Assembly (NCBI GenBank): GCA_038373885.1
Contig: JAWZYV010000771.1
Coordinates: forward strand, 496,001 to 560,000
From: Cheiracanthium punctorium
Lineage: Eukaryota; Arthropoda; Arachnida; Araneae; Cheiracanthiidae
Length of the DNA: 64,000 nucleotides
Direction: 5' to 3'
Made by a program: the position numbers and the translations under genes. This document shows positions 11,186 to 22,769 of this stretch, piece by piece; positions within the stretch are counted from its first letter, which is position 1; every line of letters begins with the position of its first letter. The notes under the pieces are model-generated. The model was not told the DNA's origin. It saw only the letters and a program-made list of their open reading frames with translations, and ran no database searches.

Positions 11186-11838
11186 CTTAAATTTAGCAAT
11201 TTAAGTCGCTAAAATTATTAAATATAGATAATTTAAATTGAATTAAATTCATTCAATTCAATTTAAGTCAATGCGCCAGTGGGTCCTAATCTTGCGCGCA
11301 AAACTTGGTATAAGCGCTCAAATAATTTCATTCATTCAAATAATTCAATAAGCATTCAAATAATACAATATATTCACATAAAAACGATCCAAAAGAATTA
11401 CTTTCAATAAACTTCTGCTGCAGGAATTTATGAAACTTCAAATTTCCGTCAAAATCGAAAATTTTCAGATTTTGGTCTTATAAATCTAAAAGCGCATTCA
11501 ATTTGCGTCAACTATACAAGCATTTTTTAATAAGTTCTAATACATGTCTTTCAAAGGACACCTCTTTTGCCTTAGCAACTCGAAGGTGCAAGCTATGGTT
11601 AAGCCTTAAAAATGGCAAAAAAGAAAAAAGAAAAGAAAATGTGTGTTTTTGTGACCTGCAGTGACTTTGCGTCGATAACGTGCCACAGATTTCTCATATA
11701 TTTCATGAAGTTCTATCGTCTAACATTATAGATGTTAAATAAATATCATGGCAAGTTGTCCCCCAAAGAGTTTTTGACCACAGCATTTTCTATGTCTGAG
11801 AAAAACGCCCACTTTTGTGTGCTGCACGGACATTTTTA
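11186..11838. other. Non-coding stretch, nothing recognised
   Basis: The words attcaattcaattta and aattcaataagcattcaaat give weak local repetition near 11,230-11,370. No gene. Confidence 0.4.
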
Positions 11839-12299
11839 CAGGCCCGTAGCCAAAGGGGTGCCAGGTGGGGCTGAACCCCACCCCCCCTAGAAAATTTCAC
11901 ATAAAAAAAGTTTAATGCAGACGCTTTGAAAAATTTTTGTATATAAGGTAAAGTTATCAAAGTTTTATATCAAAGTTTTATATCAAAGTTTTACATATCA
12001 AAGTTTTATATATCAAAGTTTTATATATACAAAGTTTTTCTTTGTAATACTATGATCCAAAGATGACAACTTTAAATCCATTCTGTTTAAGCCAGGGAAC
12101 TTTTACTTCTTGGAAGCCGTTTGGACTTTTCAGAATTTATTTAATTATAAACTTATGCTATTATTTAATGAAGAGAAATATAGATAAAAATGTTATCATT
12201 CAAAAAAATATAGGATGCCACCCCACTTAAGTTAGGGTGCCCCTCCCCCCTGAAAAAAAGAGGGTGCCCCCCTGAATAGAAAATCTGGCTACTGGTCTG
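11839..12299 (+). mobile_element. hAT-type MITE, 461 bp
   Basis: Ends caggcccgtagccaa and (reverse complement) cagaccagtagccag agree at 12 of 15 positions. The 8 bp outside each end are T-rich and only approximately equal. The interior carries gggtgccaggtggggctg at the left and gggtgcccccctga at the right, plus the short repeat caaagttttatatat between 11,950 and 12,040. No coding frame. Confidence 0.6.
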
Positions 12300-12680
12300 A
12301 TTTTTTAGTGGGCCATAAAAGATGAACAACTTCACTTTGAGACAAAATATTCTGGATTTGCTACATTAATAAGATTAATAACAACTGGGAATTTTTTGGT
12401 AAAAATCTCAGATGGCATGAATCCTAAGTGTGTTATTTTCTCAGATTCGTGCTCTTAATTTTTCTTGGAATTTTTTCTCATATGCAGAACATAAATAAAG
12501 GTCTTTAAAAACGTTTATTATCTGACAAAGATTAATATAGATATTTCATTTAACAAATTTACTAAACAAGTCCTTTAAATGAAGCATCGAAGAATTTTTA
12601 ATTTTTATTTTTCTCGTACGCTTGAGATAATTTAAATGAAAGCTTTATTACCCTACACTCAAGTACATTATACTCTCTCT

Positions 12681-13098
12681 CATAGGCGCACCCACGGAGG
12701 GGGCTATGGGGGCTCAAGCCCCCCCTAAAATTGGAAAGTTAGAATTGAAAAGCATTAAAAATTGGGAATTGTCACAAATGATTTATTTGTTTTCGTTTTT
12801 AAAATTGCCTTCAAATTATTTCTAAAATACCTTTTACAAAAAAAAGATGATAGTTCTTAAGTAAAAACTTACAGTTAGTATATGAAACACAATTAATCTC
12901 GGCTATAACATAACTGAAATGAGCGGATAATTATTTGACTCTATAATGATTTACATTGCTCGTGAGCTTGTGTTCTATGGGCAAGTAGTCTAGTACCAAA
13001 TATTTTGATGATATAACTATAATCGAGGTCACTATAATCGAGTTCAGCAGTATTTGAAGCCCAGCCCCCCTTAAACTAAAATCCTGGGTGCGCCACTG
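12681..13098 (-). mobile_element. hAT-type MITE, 418 bp
   Basis: Ends cataggcgcacccacgg and (reverse complement) cagtggcgcacccagga. Both flanks read ctctctct (12,673-12,680 and 13,099-13,106), a perfect but low-complexity 8-bp duplication. The G-rich segment ggggctatgggggctcaagc follows the left end and its counterpart precedes the right end. The 69-codon frame inside is not a recognised protein. Confidence 0.7.
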
Positions 13099-13106
13099 CT
13101 CTCTCT

Positions 13107-15957
13107 CTCTCTTTTTTTTAACTGTCATATTTTTTTGCATTACAACTTCAAAAATGATCGAGTGAAAGCCAAATTTCCTATTTCTCTTTCCTAACTAACT
13201 GTATAAACTTTTATGAAAAAATGCACAGTTCGAAAAAAATATAAGAAATAATAATAATTCTATGGAACACTTTGCACATTCTATGAAGGGCAGCGTCTTA
13301 TATAAGGTTCAGGTGAATGGGATATATCTGACATTGGACACTTTATTGAAAATATGTACACGGGGTCTTATCGCATGAGCAAATCGGGGCTGTGTCCAGA
13401 GCCTCATCTTGAAAGGGGCCCATTAGATATATTATTTTTCGTTCATTTCTATTAAAACTTTATAAAGAAATTTTTCAGATAAAGAAGTATAGTAAAAAGA
13501 TCATCTCTAATTTTACTATTTTTAGAGCACAAGCGTCACTCTCACTACCTGCTCATTATGAGAGGGGGCAAAAAACAAAATATCTCTTTTTCCAATCTTC
13601 ATCGGACAAAAATCTGGCTCTGGGTGAGTGTACATGTAAGCCACCGAGAAAAGAACTTTGGTTTCCTACAACGTTGCGTAGTTTCCCGAGTATTTAGGGG
13701 GGAAAGAGGTGAGGGAGACCAGTTGGTCAGATTCACCGGACATGTGCTCCTACAATACAAAGTAATTTATCAGGCGGTAGGTAGGCTGTCACGTCGGCAG
13801 TTTGTTAATTACCTTGTTCCCCACGCCTTCCATGCGGAAATGGGGGAAAGCAGGTTTTTCTTGTGCATTTTCGAGAGATACAGATCCCATACACTGGAAC
13901 TTTTTTGAAGTTATCACTAGGCAAACTCCAGGCCGCTCGGAGGGTTAAGCCCCTTTTAAAATCTACCGAATTAGGGTGCAGAAATATGTTAGGGAGTATT
14001 ACACGAAGACCAGTCAGGGTTTTGCATGAGAGCTCAGCTCCTGTAGTCTTTTTTTCTTCAGAGAATTTTAGATTAAATTAAAAATTTTAACAGCCTACAT
14101 AATTGCTTCTATTGACATTTTTTATTAAATTAAATATAGCAGGGGTAAAACAAAAGATTACTTAATTTTTAAATATAAATTAGGTAATTAATGCTCAAAT
14201 TTACAATAAAACAAATTAGAGCTCCTGCAGCTATTTTGTGAGAAATTCAGCAATGAACCAGTAATTACATATTATTTCTTTCAATCTGTTTCGCCCTTTG
14301 TGGTTTATGACCGCAGCTTGGCTAATTCTTATTCTGTACATTAAAAAGAATTTCTTTTGCAGCTGCTCTCTTTGGGCGAGGCTGTTAATTTTTGCTTTGT
14401 TCAGCCGTCTCCCAGAGATGTCTCATGATCGAGTTGTTCTTCACTGACAGGTTTTGGTAACCCCTTTAAATTTCTGGGCCTAATTGTTTTTGTTTACTAA
14501 ATTAAATACATTGATTTATTCTTAACCGCTCTGGATGCGTTCGCCTATTTTTATATATTGGCGTATTTTGTGTTAGCGCTGCACTGCCAAGTTTGTAAGT
14601 CATCTTGCTGGAGAATTCTCTCTGTGTTATTGCCTTTTTACATAACGTATATATAGATTACTACATCCTCTGATTTTGTCTGCTTCTTTCACGGCCCATG
14701 AAGTAAACCTCCCACCACTGCATCATAGTAACAGATTCTTTTTTATTGTGATGTTTCATTTCGTTTTGCAAATCTTGAAACGTTGAGCGGGAAGCCAGTT
14801 ATGAAATATGCTTTTTAGGATACAGTTTTTCCGGACTTGCAGACTTTCGAGAAGGTTACTGCTATTGACTAGTAAGATATCTCTGTTAGGAGCAATAGTA
14901 ATTATAATAAGATTTGCTTCTGCAGTGATATCTTGCTGGTTATGGATACAGAAAGTGGATTATTGGAACTTTTACAATTAGATTTTACATTTTTTAAACA
15001 GTCGGGAAAATACTACAAGTAAATTTTTACTTTTACTGTTTTTATGTACACACGGTATCCACCGGTGAATTTAGCAACTAATTTAAAGATTAGGGGACTT
15101 TTTGAACAAAAAATACGTCATTTTCATACTATTTTCAAGTTTTGTCTACTTGTAACATACTCCAGGCGACTCATTTGAAAATCTGGTGTTGGTTTTTGTC
15201 AACTCCCTTTTTTTTAAAGCTATTACTGAGCTTTCAGCAAACATTCTAATCTCTTTTTTAATCGTGCTATAAAAATAAATGTATTATATGTTCTGTTATG
15301 TATATATATGAAGTTTTTAAATTTATCATTTTATTCAATCCTTCTTAAATGAAGCTAAATTAAGCATGTTTACTTCTTAACTACAAAATCATTCAAAAAT
15401 GTTACTATTTTGGGAACTAAAATTGAGAAAATGGCTACTAAACTGGTGACTTTTTTTAAGTCGGTGATGTTACTAATGATACTTAGTTTAGTGTATAAAA
15501 GTACTTTCCTCCATAAAATTTGAATCATGCAGTATACAACAGATATAGATACAGAAAATGTCTTTTCAGAATAGTTAAGATTTAAAAAATAATTTGATCT
15601 AAACAAAATGTACAATAAAGCAAAATGTTACCCTAAAGTTATGTGTGTAATCATAGTACAATTTTATTTATTATTACTTCCTGTAAGATTTTGATTAGTA
15701 CACACACACACATATGGTACTGAAATGTGTTAACGCCTCTCTCACAAAAAAAAATCTTTTGCGACTGCAAATTTGTAAGAAAATTGCAGTTTATGAAAGC
15801 TGCACACAATTCACTAATGATAGGCGCACATAATTTGCAAACGATTGACAACGGATTTTGCTGTTTTTTATCTTTCCTTGTTCCCCTTATCCTTGTTTAA
15901 TATCTTCTTCATTTTTTATCTTTCAAAATGTTACCCTTAAGGAATTTTTTTTTTCTT
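13107..15957. other. Non-coding stretch
   Basis: No gene or RNA recognised. At 13,365-13,430 the sequence cttatcgcatgagcaaatcg and ggggctgtgtccagagcc resembles the hAT MITE at 11,006, so it may be a partial copy. A weak inverted repeat lies at 14,871-14,937 (agtaagatatctctgttagg against ttgcttctgcagtgatatct). The 116-codon frame at 13,558-13,908 matches nothing recognised. Confidence 0.4.
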
Positions 15958-16012
15958 TGTGGGGGTAGGGGTTGATGAATAAGCCCCCTACCCCGCATCC
16001 GCCACTGGCTCG
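15958..16012. repeat. Solo MITE-like end
   Basis: The reverse complement of the right edge reads cagtggcggatgcggggtag, resembling hAT MITE termini elsewhere in this window, with an inverted G/C block (gggggtaggggtt against aagccccctacccc). A matching opposite terminus was not found. Confidence 0.35.
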
Positions 16013-16073
16013 TATTTTAATTATGGCAGCATTACTGTAAATAGGCACTAATCCGGTACCGTGCCATTACGTT

Positions 16074-16125
16074 GTAGTCACTGTTAAGGTGACTACAAAT
16101 AAAATAAAGGCCAGTGCCTTTATTT
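16074..16125. repeat. Two adjacent small hairpins
   Basis: gtagtcac (16,074-16,081) pairs perfectly with gtgactac (16,089-16,096), and aaataaaggc (16,102-16,111) pairs perfectly with gcctttattt (16,116-16,125) around a 4-base loop. They lie in a GC-richer patch (16,030-16,390) where aggccagtgcctttatt recurs near 16,175 as gggccagtgcctttatt. The patch is probably an old repeat. Confidence 0.6.
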
Positions 16126-16624
16126 TTAATACTACCCGGCACCCGGCCGTTTCATTTTGGGCATTATAAACTTAATGGGCCAGTGCCTTTATTGTGAGTA
16201 GCGGCCGGCACATGCAGTATGCCAGCAGAGTGCTGTTGCCTTCTCGGGCTTCTGGCAAGGTACTTCTCGGTCGACCACTTTTGGTACGATTCAGTTACTT
16301 TTTGAAGTGCCGGGCCGGTACTGGACGTAAAGGCAGAAAGGCACTGGCAAGGTACTCCGCCAACAGGTGTGCGTTTGCTGGGAAAGTATTGCAATTATAT
16401 ACTTTTAAATTTTTTTCCTTAATGTATCGTAATTTTTATAGGTTCACTGTTTGCAATCGCACTTTATAAAGAGATAATCCAAATGTTTTGAGAATCTAGC
16501 TCAACTGAATTCCTTAAAATAGTGTTCAAAATATGCATGCTAGAGGGACGTGGAATTCGCGGTCATCTAATTCTGCAACTGTTCTTAGTCCCCCTCCACC
16601 TCTGAGCGCCACATTATGAAGCTG

Positions 16625-16801
16625 CAGTGTGCGTAGCTAGGATTTCATTAGGTTGGGGCGGGTGGGGGAAGGTGTTGTGTATCAAATTGTAAGCCAAGTT
16701 CCGACGGTAAGCTAAATATCAAATTGTAAGCTGAGTAATGGGCTCATTTTGGTGTGGGGGGGCCTGCAATCTCCCTCAGCTTAGCCTTGAATACGTCCCT
16801 G
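16625..16801 (+). mobile_element. Degraded hAT-type MITE, 177 bp
   Basis: Ends cagtgtgcgtagctagga and (reverse complement) cagggacgtattcaaggct. Flanks tgaagctg and agatgctg match at 6 of 8. The phrase aaattgtaagc recurs twice inside. No coding capacity. Confidence 0.5.
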
Positions 16802-16962
16802 AGATGCTGTAAGTCGTACGATGAAGGATATAAATTAGGCTTTTATCTCGTGAATATATCAACGTAATGCAATTAAATTTTCTAGATTGTCTTACTTTTT
16901 TCATTTAGTACTCAGAACTTCTCTCACGGAATATTGCTGAGACGTTCGTCTGTAGCTTAAAT

Positions 16963-17282
16963 CAGCGTTTCTCAGCCTGTGGCGCGCGACCCCCAAGGGG
17001 GGCGCAGAGCGTTTGCAGGGAGGGCGCGAGAAAAGCCAAATAGCAAGTAGTGATGCATGTTTTAATCTTATTTATTCTCAATTTTACTCAAAAATATATC
17101 CATTTTCCCTTAGAATGTTCATTCAAACTTTACTGATAGCATTTTGTAGAAAATTCGACTAAATGTTCATGTTAAAGATTAAAAAACTGAATGTATGCTG
17201 AAAAATGTGGGGGGTGGGGGCGGTACCACCGTAACTTAGCCTTTGTTGGGGGGACGCAACGTTAAAAGGTTGAGAACCACTG
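16963..17282 (+). mobile_element. hAT-type MITE with SPIN/Charlie-like ends, 320 bp
   Basis: The left end is cagcgtttctcagcctgtgg, followed by a gcgcgcgaccccc block. The reverse complement of the right end is cagtggttctcaaccttt. Both sides carry a perfect 8-bp duplication gcttaaat (16,955-16,962 and 17,283-17,290). The CAGYGGTTCTCAACCTGTGG type of terminus with an adjacent CGCGACCCC block is known from hAT elements of the SPIN/Charlie group. The interior has no transposase frame, so the element is non-autonomous. A 27-base T run follows at 17,308-17,334. Confidence 0.8.
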
Positions 17283-17334
17283 GCTTAAATTGTAATAATT
17301 TCTTATCTTTTTTTTTTTTTTTTTTTTTTTTTTT

Positions 17335-17864
17335 CAAAATGTGCACAGATCTAAAAGTGTTTCCTAATATTTATAGATGAAAAGATGTTTTGTTTAAATA
17401 ATTAAAAAAAGAAAAACATCACTTTTTGACAGCTGGAACGTCTCTTTAACTGCATGGACTCTTCCTTTAAATCTCTCTTCGGTAAGCATGATAGCAGCAC
17501 CAAGTGGCAGAAAGGGGAAATTCTCCTTGTTCACGTCTTTCGCTCCATTTGGATAACTATATATGTAAGATCGCAGGAAGCCATGGTTAGAAATGTTGCC
17601 ACAATAAACAACAGGGTTACAAATGTTGCCACAAGGAAATAAAGTGCAAAATAGCGAGAATAGAATTGAAACTCCGAGGCATTTTAAAGTGCCATTAAGT
17701 TAATGTTATATTTATTTTAATTTTATGTATTTTCATTTTTCCAGTCTAAGAACTCTAGGAATGATTATTCCCAGCAAATGGGAATCCGTAATTCAAAAAC
17801 GTTCAGTAAACACCATGATAGGAGGAATTATTTTCACATTGTGTTTTACATTGTTTTGGAGTGC
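17335..17864. other. Non-coding stretch
   Basis: The frame at 17,454-17,642 contains the near-duplicate words gttagaaatgttgccacaat and gttacaaatgttgccacaag. No protein family recognised. Confidence 0.35.
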
Positions 17865-17872
17865 ATTCGTTC

Positions 17873-18038
17873 AGGGCCGGCCCAAGGGGGGTGCGAATGT
17901 AGGCGATCGCCTAAGGCCCCGCGCTTATAGAGGCCCCGCTCCTGGGCCATTTTATTGCTATCTCATAAGACATGATAGAGAAGAGGCCCCGCTCTTGCGC
18001 TTCGCCTGGGGCCCCGCACGCCACTTGGGCCGTCTCTG
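17873..18038 (+). mobile_element. hAT-type MITE, 166 bp, 8-bp duplication
   Basis: The left end is (c)agggccggcccaagg and the reverse complement of the right end is cagagacggcccaag. Both flanks carry attcgttc (17,865-17,872 and 18,039-18,046), perfect over 8 bp. The interior is GC-rich, with two inverted ggccccgc blocks. The 104-codon frame across it is a shadow of the repeat. Confidence 0.8.
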
Positions 18039-18061
18039 ATTCGTTCTTTATACCCATCTTA

Positions 18062-18577
18062 TACGCCAGCGAAGTGTGACGTCACGAGCAATGGCGCCGT
18101 ACAAACAAACCTCCATCCGTGTAATTTTCCCATAGGAATGAAAAAAATTGAATTATATATTCTTATTACTCCCAATTTGTGGTATTTAGACCTCACTTTC
18201 AGTACCAAGACTGTAAGTATTTTCTGATGCATGAGCTAGAAATGAAAAAAATTTAACACCATTTTCAAAAAAATTATAAAACGTCAGTAGTCATCTAACT
18301 GCCACCGTGTCGTTTGTTTATTTACTTCTGAACTCGCGGTAGGCTTAAGTCAAGTTCAATATTTTTCAGAGATTTACAAATACTACAAAAAAAATTTTCC
18401 TGATTCTAGCTGATGCATCAGGCAATACTTACAGTCTTCGTCAGTGAAAATGAAGTCTAAATACTTTAATGGGGAGTTAAGATATAATCCAATTTTTTCA
18501 CTCCTATGGGAAAATAACACGGAGGTTTGTTTGTATCGGCGGCGCCATTGAAATGACGTTATCACTTCGCCGGCGTA
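18062..18577. mobile_element. Fold-back MITE, about 180-bp arms
   Basis: The left arm begins tacgccagcgaagtgtgacg and the right arm, reverse-complemented, begins tacgccggcgaagtgataac. Pairing continues through caatggcgcc, acaaacaaacctcc, attttcccatagga and ctgtaagta...tgatgcat.agctaga to about 18,245 and 18,400. The central ~150 bp is unpaired. No convincing target duplication was found. Confidence 0.75.
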
Positions 18578-18835
18578 TTTAGCTACAATACCAAGAAATT
18601 TCAGAAAATTGCGTATTCTGATTTGCTTTAAATAATAACCCAGGTCTCGCGAAAAAGTGGATCAATCAGCCTTGATAATTTCTAAAGAGATATTCCAAGA
18701 ACCGAGATGGGATAAGTTACGAAATAATTTTGCTCGTGACGTAACTTTTTGTTTCAGAAATTATTAATTTAAATTGATATTTAAAGCTATTTATTTTCAA
18801 CTCGAGAAAAATAAATCCCCACTCACCCCACCACT

Positions 18836-18975
18836 GGAATCGAAATCTATCTTAAAATCGCCTTACTAAAAGTATTTTATAATCTTCATCAAGTATATTA
18901 CAACTATACTTCATCGTTTTAAATATTGTATCGAATGTGCATCATAATCCATGAGTGTGCCGTGTTTGTCTTTCT
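18836..18975 (+). repeat. Detached unit of the 19.46-kb tandem repeat
   Basis: It starts ggaatcgaaatctatcttaa and runs through aaatcgcct, ctatacttcatcgtttt and gcatcataatccatgagtgt, the same order as the units at 19,461-19,890. It is separated from them by about 480 bp of other sequence including the palindrome at 19,332. Confidence 0.7.
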
Positions 18976-19331
18976 TGAGTTGATTCCTAGTTTAAAGCCC
19001 CGACTTTCGCCAAGGTGATGATAAGTAAACATATGCAGTTATCATGACGATTTTTTTGTATTTATGTGGCAATCGTAATTTAGAATTAAAATGGCGATTA
19101 GAAACAGCATGTAAGTCAGCATTCCGTTACATTTTTATTTATTTTGGGTTGCCAATAAATGTAGTTTTAATAATTAAGTATCTTCAAATTTCCTTAACCG
19201 GTACGTTTATCGCTTATTTGTTCACTTTAGTTTTCATCATTTGGGAGCGTTGATACTTGTGCGTAACTCCAAAGACCCATAACTGCAAAGCTCGCCAAAG
19301 TGTGAGGATTTTTTAGGTTGGCAAGAGTGGG

Positions 19332-19409
19332 CCCTACTAGCAATTTTGCTCGGGCCGTCATCGGCTGGCTGCGTGGCCTGTGGTAGCCCGAGCAAAATTG
19401 CTAGTAGGG
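19332..19409. repeat. Palindromic element with perfect 24-bp inverted ends
   Basis: ccctactagcaattttgctc plus gggc at 19,332-19,355 is the exact reverse complement of 19,386-19,409, around a 30-base centre (catcggctggctgcgtggcc core). The same terminal 24-mer and a similar preceding segment (catcgg..ggct.cgtggcc) recur at 43,697-43,749. No target duplication was seen. Confidence 0.8.
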
Positions 19410-19460
19410 GGGGCGTTAAAATAGGAATCAGTTTTTTCTTGTACCATAAAACACATCTTT

Positions 19461-19890
19461 GGAATCGAAATCTATCTTAAAATCGCCTACTGAAACTGTT
19501 TTACAATCTTCGCCAGGCATATTCGAACCATTGGCATATTCCAACTATATCCCGTATACATTTTAAATACTGTTTGGAATAAGCATCATAATCCATGAGT
19601 GTACCGTGTTTTCCTTCCTTATTCTGTAAAACACTTCTTCGGAATAAAAATCTATATTAAAGTCGCCTACCAAAACTGTTAAACAATTTTCGGCAGGCAT
19701 TCTCAAACTATACTTCATCTTTATAAATACCATTTGGAAACTGTATCATAATCTATGAGTGTACCGTATTTGTTTTCTCTGTTCTATAAAACATCTTTGG
19801 AATTAAAATCTATATTAAAATCGCCTACTAAAACTATTTTAGAATATTCGTCAACGTTTTCTAACTATACTCGAAATATATTAATTGTTG
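19461..19890 (+). repeat. Tandem repeat, units of about 158-180 bp
   Basis: Units start at 19,461, 19,641 and 19,799 with ggaat.(g/a)aaatctat. Each contains aaa(g)tcgccta, a ctatact motif and, in the first two, catcataat(c)catgagtgta. They diverge by substitutions and indels. There is no coding frame across units. Confidence 0.75.
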
Positions 19891-20339
19891 CGTTTTGGCA
19901 CCAAATTTAGAGATCAATTATCAATAATTGCAAACCATGTGCGACTTTCAGCATTTTATTATCTTATCTGACAAACACATTTGAAAATATCTTCACTGTG
20001 ACAGTTCATATCTGCAGAACTTGTGGACAAGATCGCGCAGACAAAATAGCCCAGACAAATTCTGCTACTTAGAGAAAAAGCACCCTAGTTCTAAAAAACC
20101 ATTCTAATGTTGTTTTGCTCGTCGTGTAATTGTTTCGCGAAAGCCTGTTAACATAATCGGATTTCTAAAATCGTGAGTTTTAGAAACTGCATTTTTAAAC
20201 ATGTGACACCAAAATAAAGCCAGTCTCACTTGCAGTAACAAAAAAAGTGTGTGCGTGTAATCTTTACGCGCGATTGAAGTAAAACTTCTTTTACGTTGGA
20301 TTCAGTTACAGCCAGTTTCATTTTCTTTGTGGTGTTCAT
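19891..20339. other. Non-coding stretch, nothing recognised
   Basis: No gene, RNA or clear repeat. Confidence 0.4.
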
Positions 20340-20720
20340 CCCCATGATCTTAAACCGTTATTTAGTCTGGAGGTTGGGTTAGAATCCAGGGAGTGCCCAT
20401 GTATTATCCTTTAACCGTGTTCTTAAACCGTTTGCAGCCGGGGTTTGTTTCTCTATGGTGCTCCATACCCGTTTTCTTAAACCGTTGTTCCGTCTGGAAA
20501 TTGGGTTAGAATCCAGGAAGTGTCCATGTTGTCGTATTATTCATTAACTGTTTTCGTATGCCATTGTTCAGTCTGGAGGTTGGATTTGAATGGGGAGAAT
20601 GTACATAGTCTAGTATTATATAACTGTGTTCTTTAACTGGTGTTTTCCTCTGTTTGTTGGGTTCGAATGCAGGTAGTGTATTTTTTTTTTTGTGTTTTTC
20701 TATCACAGTGTTCTTAACCT
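20340..20720 (+). repeat. Minisatellite block 1 (cttaaaccgt...tgggttagaatccagg)
   Basis: The words cttaaaccgtt, tctggaggttgggttagaat, ccaggaagtgtccatgt and atggtg.tccat.cccgt recur with spacing of about 54-75 bp (cttaaaccg at 20,349, 20,422 and 20,476, with degenerate ones near 20,535, 20,625 and 20,705). The array resumes at about 21,110 and again at 22,770. Confidence 0.7.
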
Positions 20721-21110
20721 TTTCATTCCCACGTTACAGATATTTTCAAAGCCTCAGAGTCCCGAAGATTGGCTAGAATTTCATCCTCTCTCTTGAGAAA
20801 TTTCGGTTTTCTTTTAAGGACGATCAGTAACCAAGCTGTTCTCGCCTTTTCCATGTACACGTGAAATGTGAAGAATAGTTCATTGTTAGGACTACCTCTC
20901 GGTAATTGAGAAGAGAGCAGAGAGGGAGGGAGATTATCGCTGACACTCACGGATTCCTTTTGGTCGTATGAATAGAAGCTGCCCTTCCCCCAACCCTGAA
21001 ATGATAAACCACTTATCACGTGTGAAAGGGGGGATGGCATTTTTTCTCAGGCGTCTCCGGGCGATACGGGATCCACTTTATTCAGGACGCCTAGAGCCAT
21101 TACGAGATCT
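20721..21110. other. Unrecognised segment between minisatellite blocks
   Basis: Balanced composition and lacking the repeat words. It is probably an insertion into the array, but no terminal repeats were identified. The 105-codon minus-strand frame (20,723-21,040) matches no recognised family. Confidence 0.35.
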
Positions 21111-21610
21111 AAAGTGTTGATTTCGTCTGCTGGTAGGTTTCGAATTATTATTCTGTATCCGTGTTTTTAAACTGCAGGTTCTGTCTATTGTTTGGGATTG
21201 ATTGCAACCAGGGTCCGTTTCTCTGTGGTGTTCCATCCCCGTGTTAAACCGCCTCCGTCTTGAGGTTGGGTTAGAATCTACGGACCATTTGTTATTCTTT
21301 TATTCTATTCTTAAACCGTTTGGAGTCAGTGTTTTTTTCTTTATGGTGTTACATACCAGGCGCGTAGCCAGGAAAATTTTTCGGGGGGGGGGTATGCGCC
21401 TGGAAAATTTTTCGGGGGAGGGGGGGATATGAATGTATATGTGTATAAATAGACTGAATTTCATCCCTAATCCAAAAATTTCGGGGGGATATATCCCAAT
21501 ATCCCCCCGCTGACTACTCCCCTGTTACATACCCGTGTTCTTAAACCGTTGTTCCGTCTGGATATCGGCTTAGCATCCAGAAAGTGTCCGTGTTGAACAC
21601 GGAGATATAG
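21111..21610 (+). repeat. Minisatellite block 2, interrupted by a MITE
   Basis: Further copies of ttaaaccg..tccgtcttgagg and ggttgggttagaatc lie at 21,168-21,320 and 21,525-21,590. A 168-bp MITE (21,357-21,524) has inserted inside a unit. Confidence 0.7.
21357..21524 (+). mobile_element. hAT-type MITE, family B copy 1, 168 bp
   Basis: The left end is caggcgcgtagccaggaaaa. The right end, reverse-complemented, is caggggagtagtcagcgggg. A perfect duplication ttacatac flanks it (21,349-21,356 and 21,525-21,532). The segment ggaaaatttttcggggg is duplicated at the left. The interior shared with the 38,283 copy includes tatatgtgtataaatagac and ccaaaaatttcgggg. Confidence 0.85.
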
Positions 21611-22225
21611 GAGTGGACACTCTCCATAGCTGCTACACTGGATTTTTGGTACCCCATATAAGTTTCAATTATGTAAACATTGGAAATCTAGTGACGTGCT
21701 GCGATCCTAGCGGTAAAAGAATAAAGCATTTCCCCTGCTGACTGATAACTAACTTTACTTGTTTTTAATTTTCTAACCTAGCATGTGAACGAGATTATGA
21801 ATGCGAGCACTAAATTTTAATTATATTTGTTCACTTTTGCTTACCTGGTTGCCTTAGTAACAAATGGGTGAAAAAAGAAAAAAGCCGTTCTATCTTAAGA
21901 TAATTAAAATATTGAGTTTCTATTTGTTAACGAGTGCGTATATCGTGGCTAATAGAAAAGAAGTTTTCCGTCTGCCACGGTATATATCTACATTAGAAAA
22001 TGGCTCTGAATTCATTACTAAATTCTTTATGTAACATGAATTTAATATTTTAATATGAGGTTTTTAATTTAAAGCTGTGTTAAAATTTCTAGCAGCATGA
22101 AATAAATGTAAATACTGCTTGTTTGAGTATGATCGTCATTATAAATAGACACTTTAAATATTGCATTCACACAAACTACATTCTTCAAAATTTTCTAATA
22201 TTTCTTAAAATACAGATTTTGGGCA
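21611..22225. other. Non-coding stretch, nothing recognised
   Basis: AT-rich, with no supported feature. Confidence 0.4.
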
Positions 22226-22488
22226 AAATAGTAACACGACATTACATACACCCTCCAAAAAAAGTATTCGAGCAAGAGAGAAATTTCCTACGTTGGTTTC
22301 ATATATTAAAAATTATTTATCATAGAATATGAATTAGGCTATGTATAAGTATGACTTTCATATTTCTATCAAGTAGTACGTTTTTCGAAATCTCAATTAT
22401 TATTCGCAATCTAAAATAGGAAATTTCTCTCTTGCTCGAATTCTTTTTTTGGGGGGTGTACGTAATATTACTTCGCTTTGAAACTATT
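22226..22488. mobile_element. MITE with about 65-70-bp inverted arms
   Basis: The left arm (22,226-22,290) contains ccctccaaaaaaagtattcg and agcaagagagaaatttccta. The right arm (22,417-22,488) is the reverse complement, with tagg, aaatttctctcttgctcgaa and ttctttttttggggggtgta. The outer parts (aatagtaacacgacattac against ttacttcgctttgaaactatt) diverge more. No transposase frame; superfamily not assigned. Confidence 0.75.
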
Positions 22489-22769
22489 GCCTATATTAAT
22501 TACGAAATAGTATTCTGAGACAGTTATGTAATTAAAACGCATCCGAAGCCAGTAATTATTATATATCACGTTCATAAGGCTATGTATTTAATTTTTTGAA
22601 GTTCTGCTAATTCAACGATCCCCATTTACTTCGCCTCGATGGAAATATAAACAACCTGAGATGAGCAGTTACCCAGTGTGCGTAACGCCATCTGTTTACA
22701 ACAACGGCGTTATCCAACTTTCTAAGAGAAGTGTCCCCTCCAATATATTTGCCTTCGTGGTTTTTCCGT

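Noticed and set aside
13558..13908. 116-codon plus-strand frame
   Set aside because: Not recognised, no splice or homology support, and adjacent to a possible MITE fragment.
17725..18039. 104-codon frame rich in Arg/Pro/Gly
   Set aside because: Most of it lies inside the GC-rich hAT MITE at 17,873-18,038.
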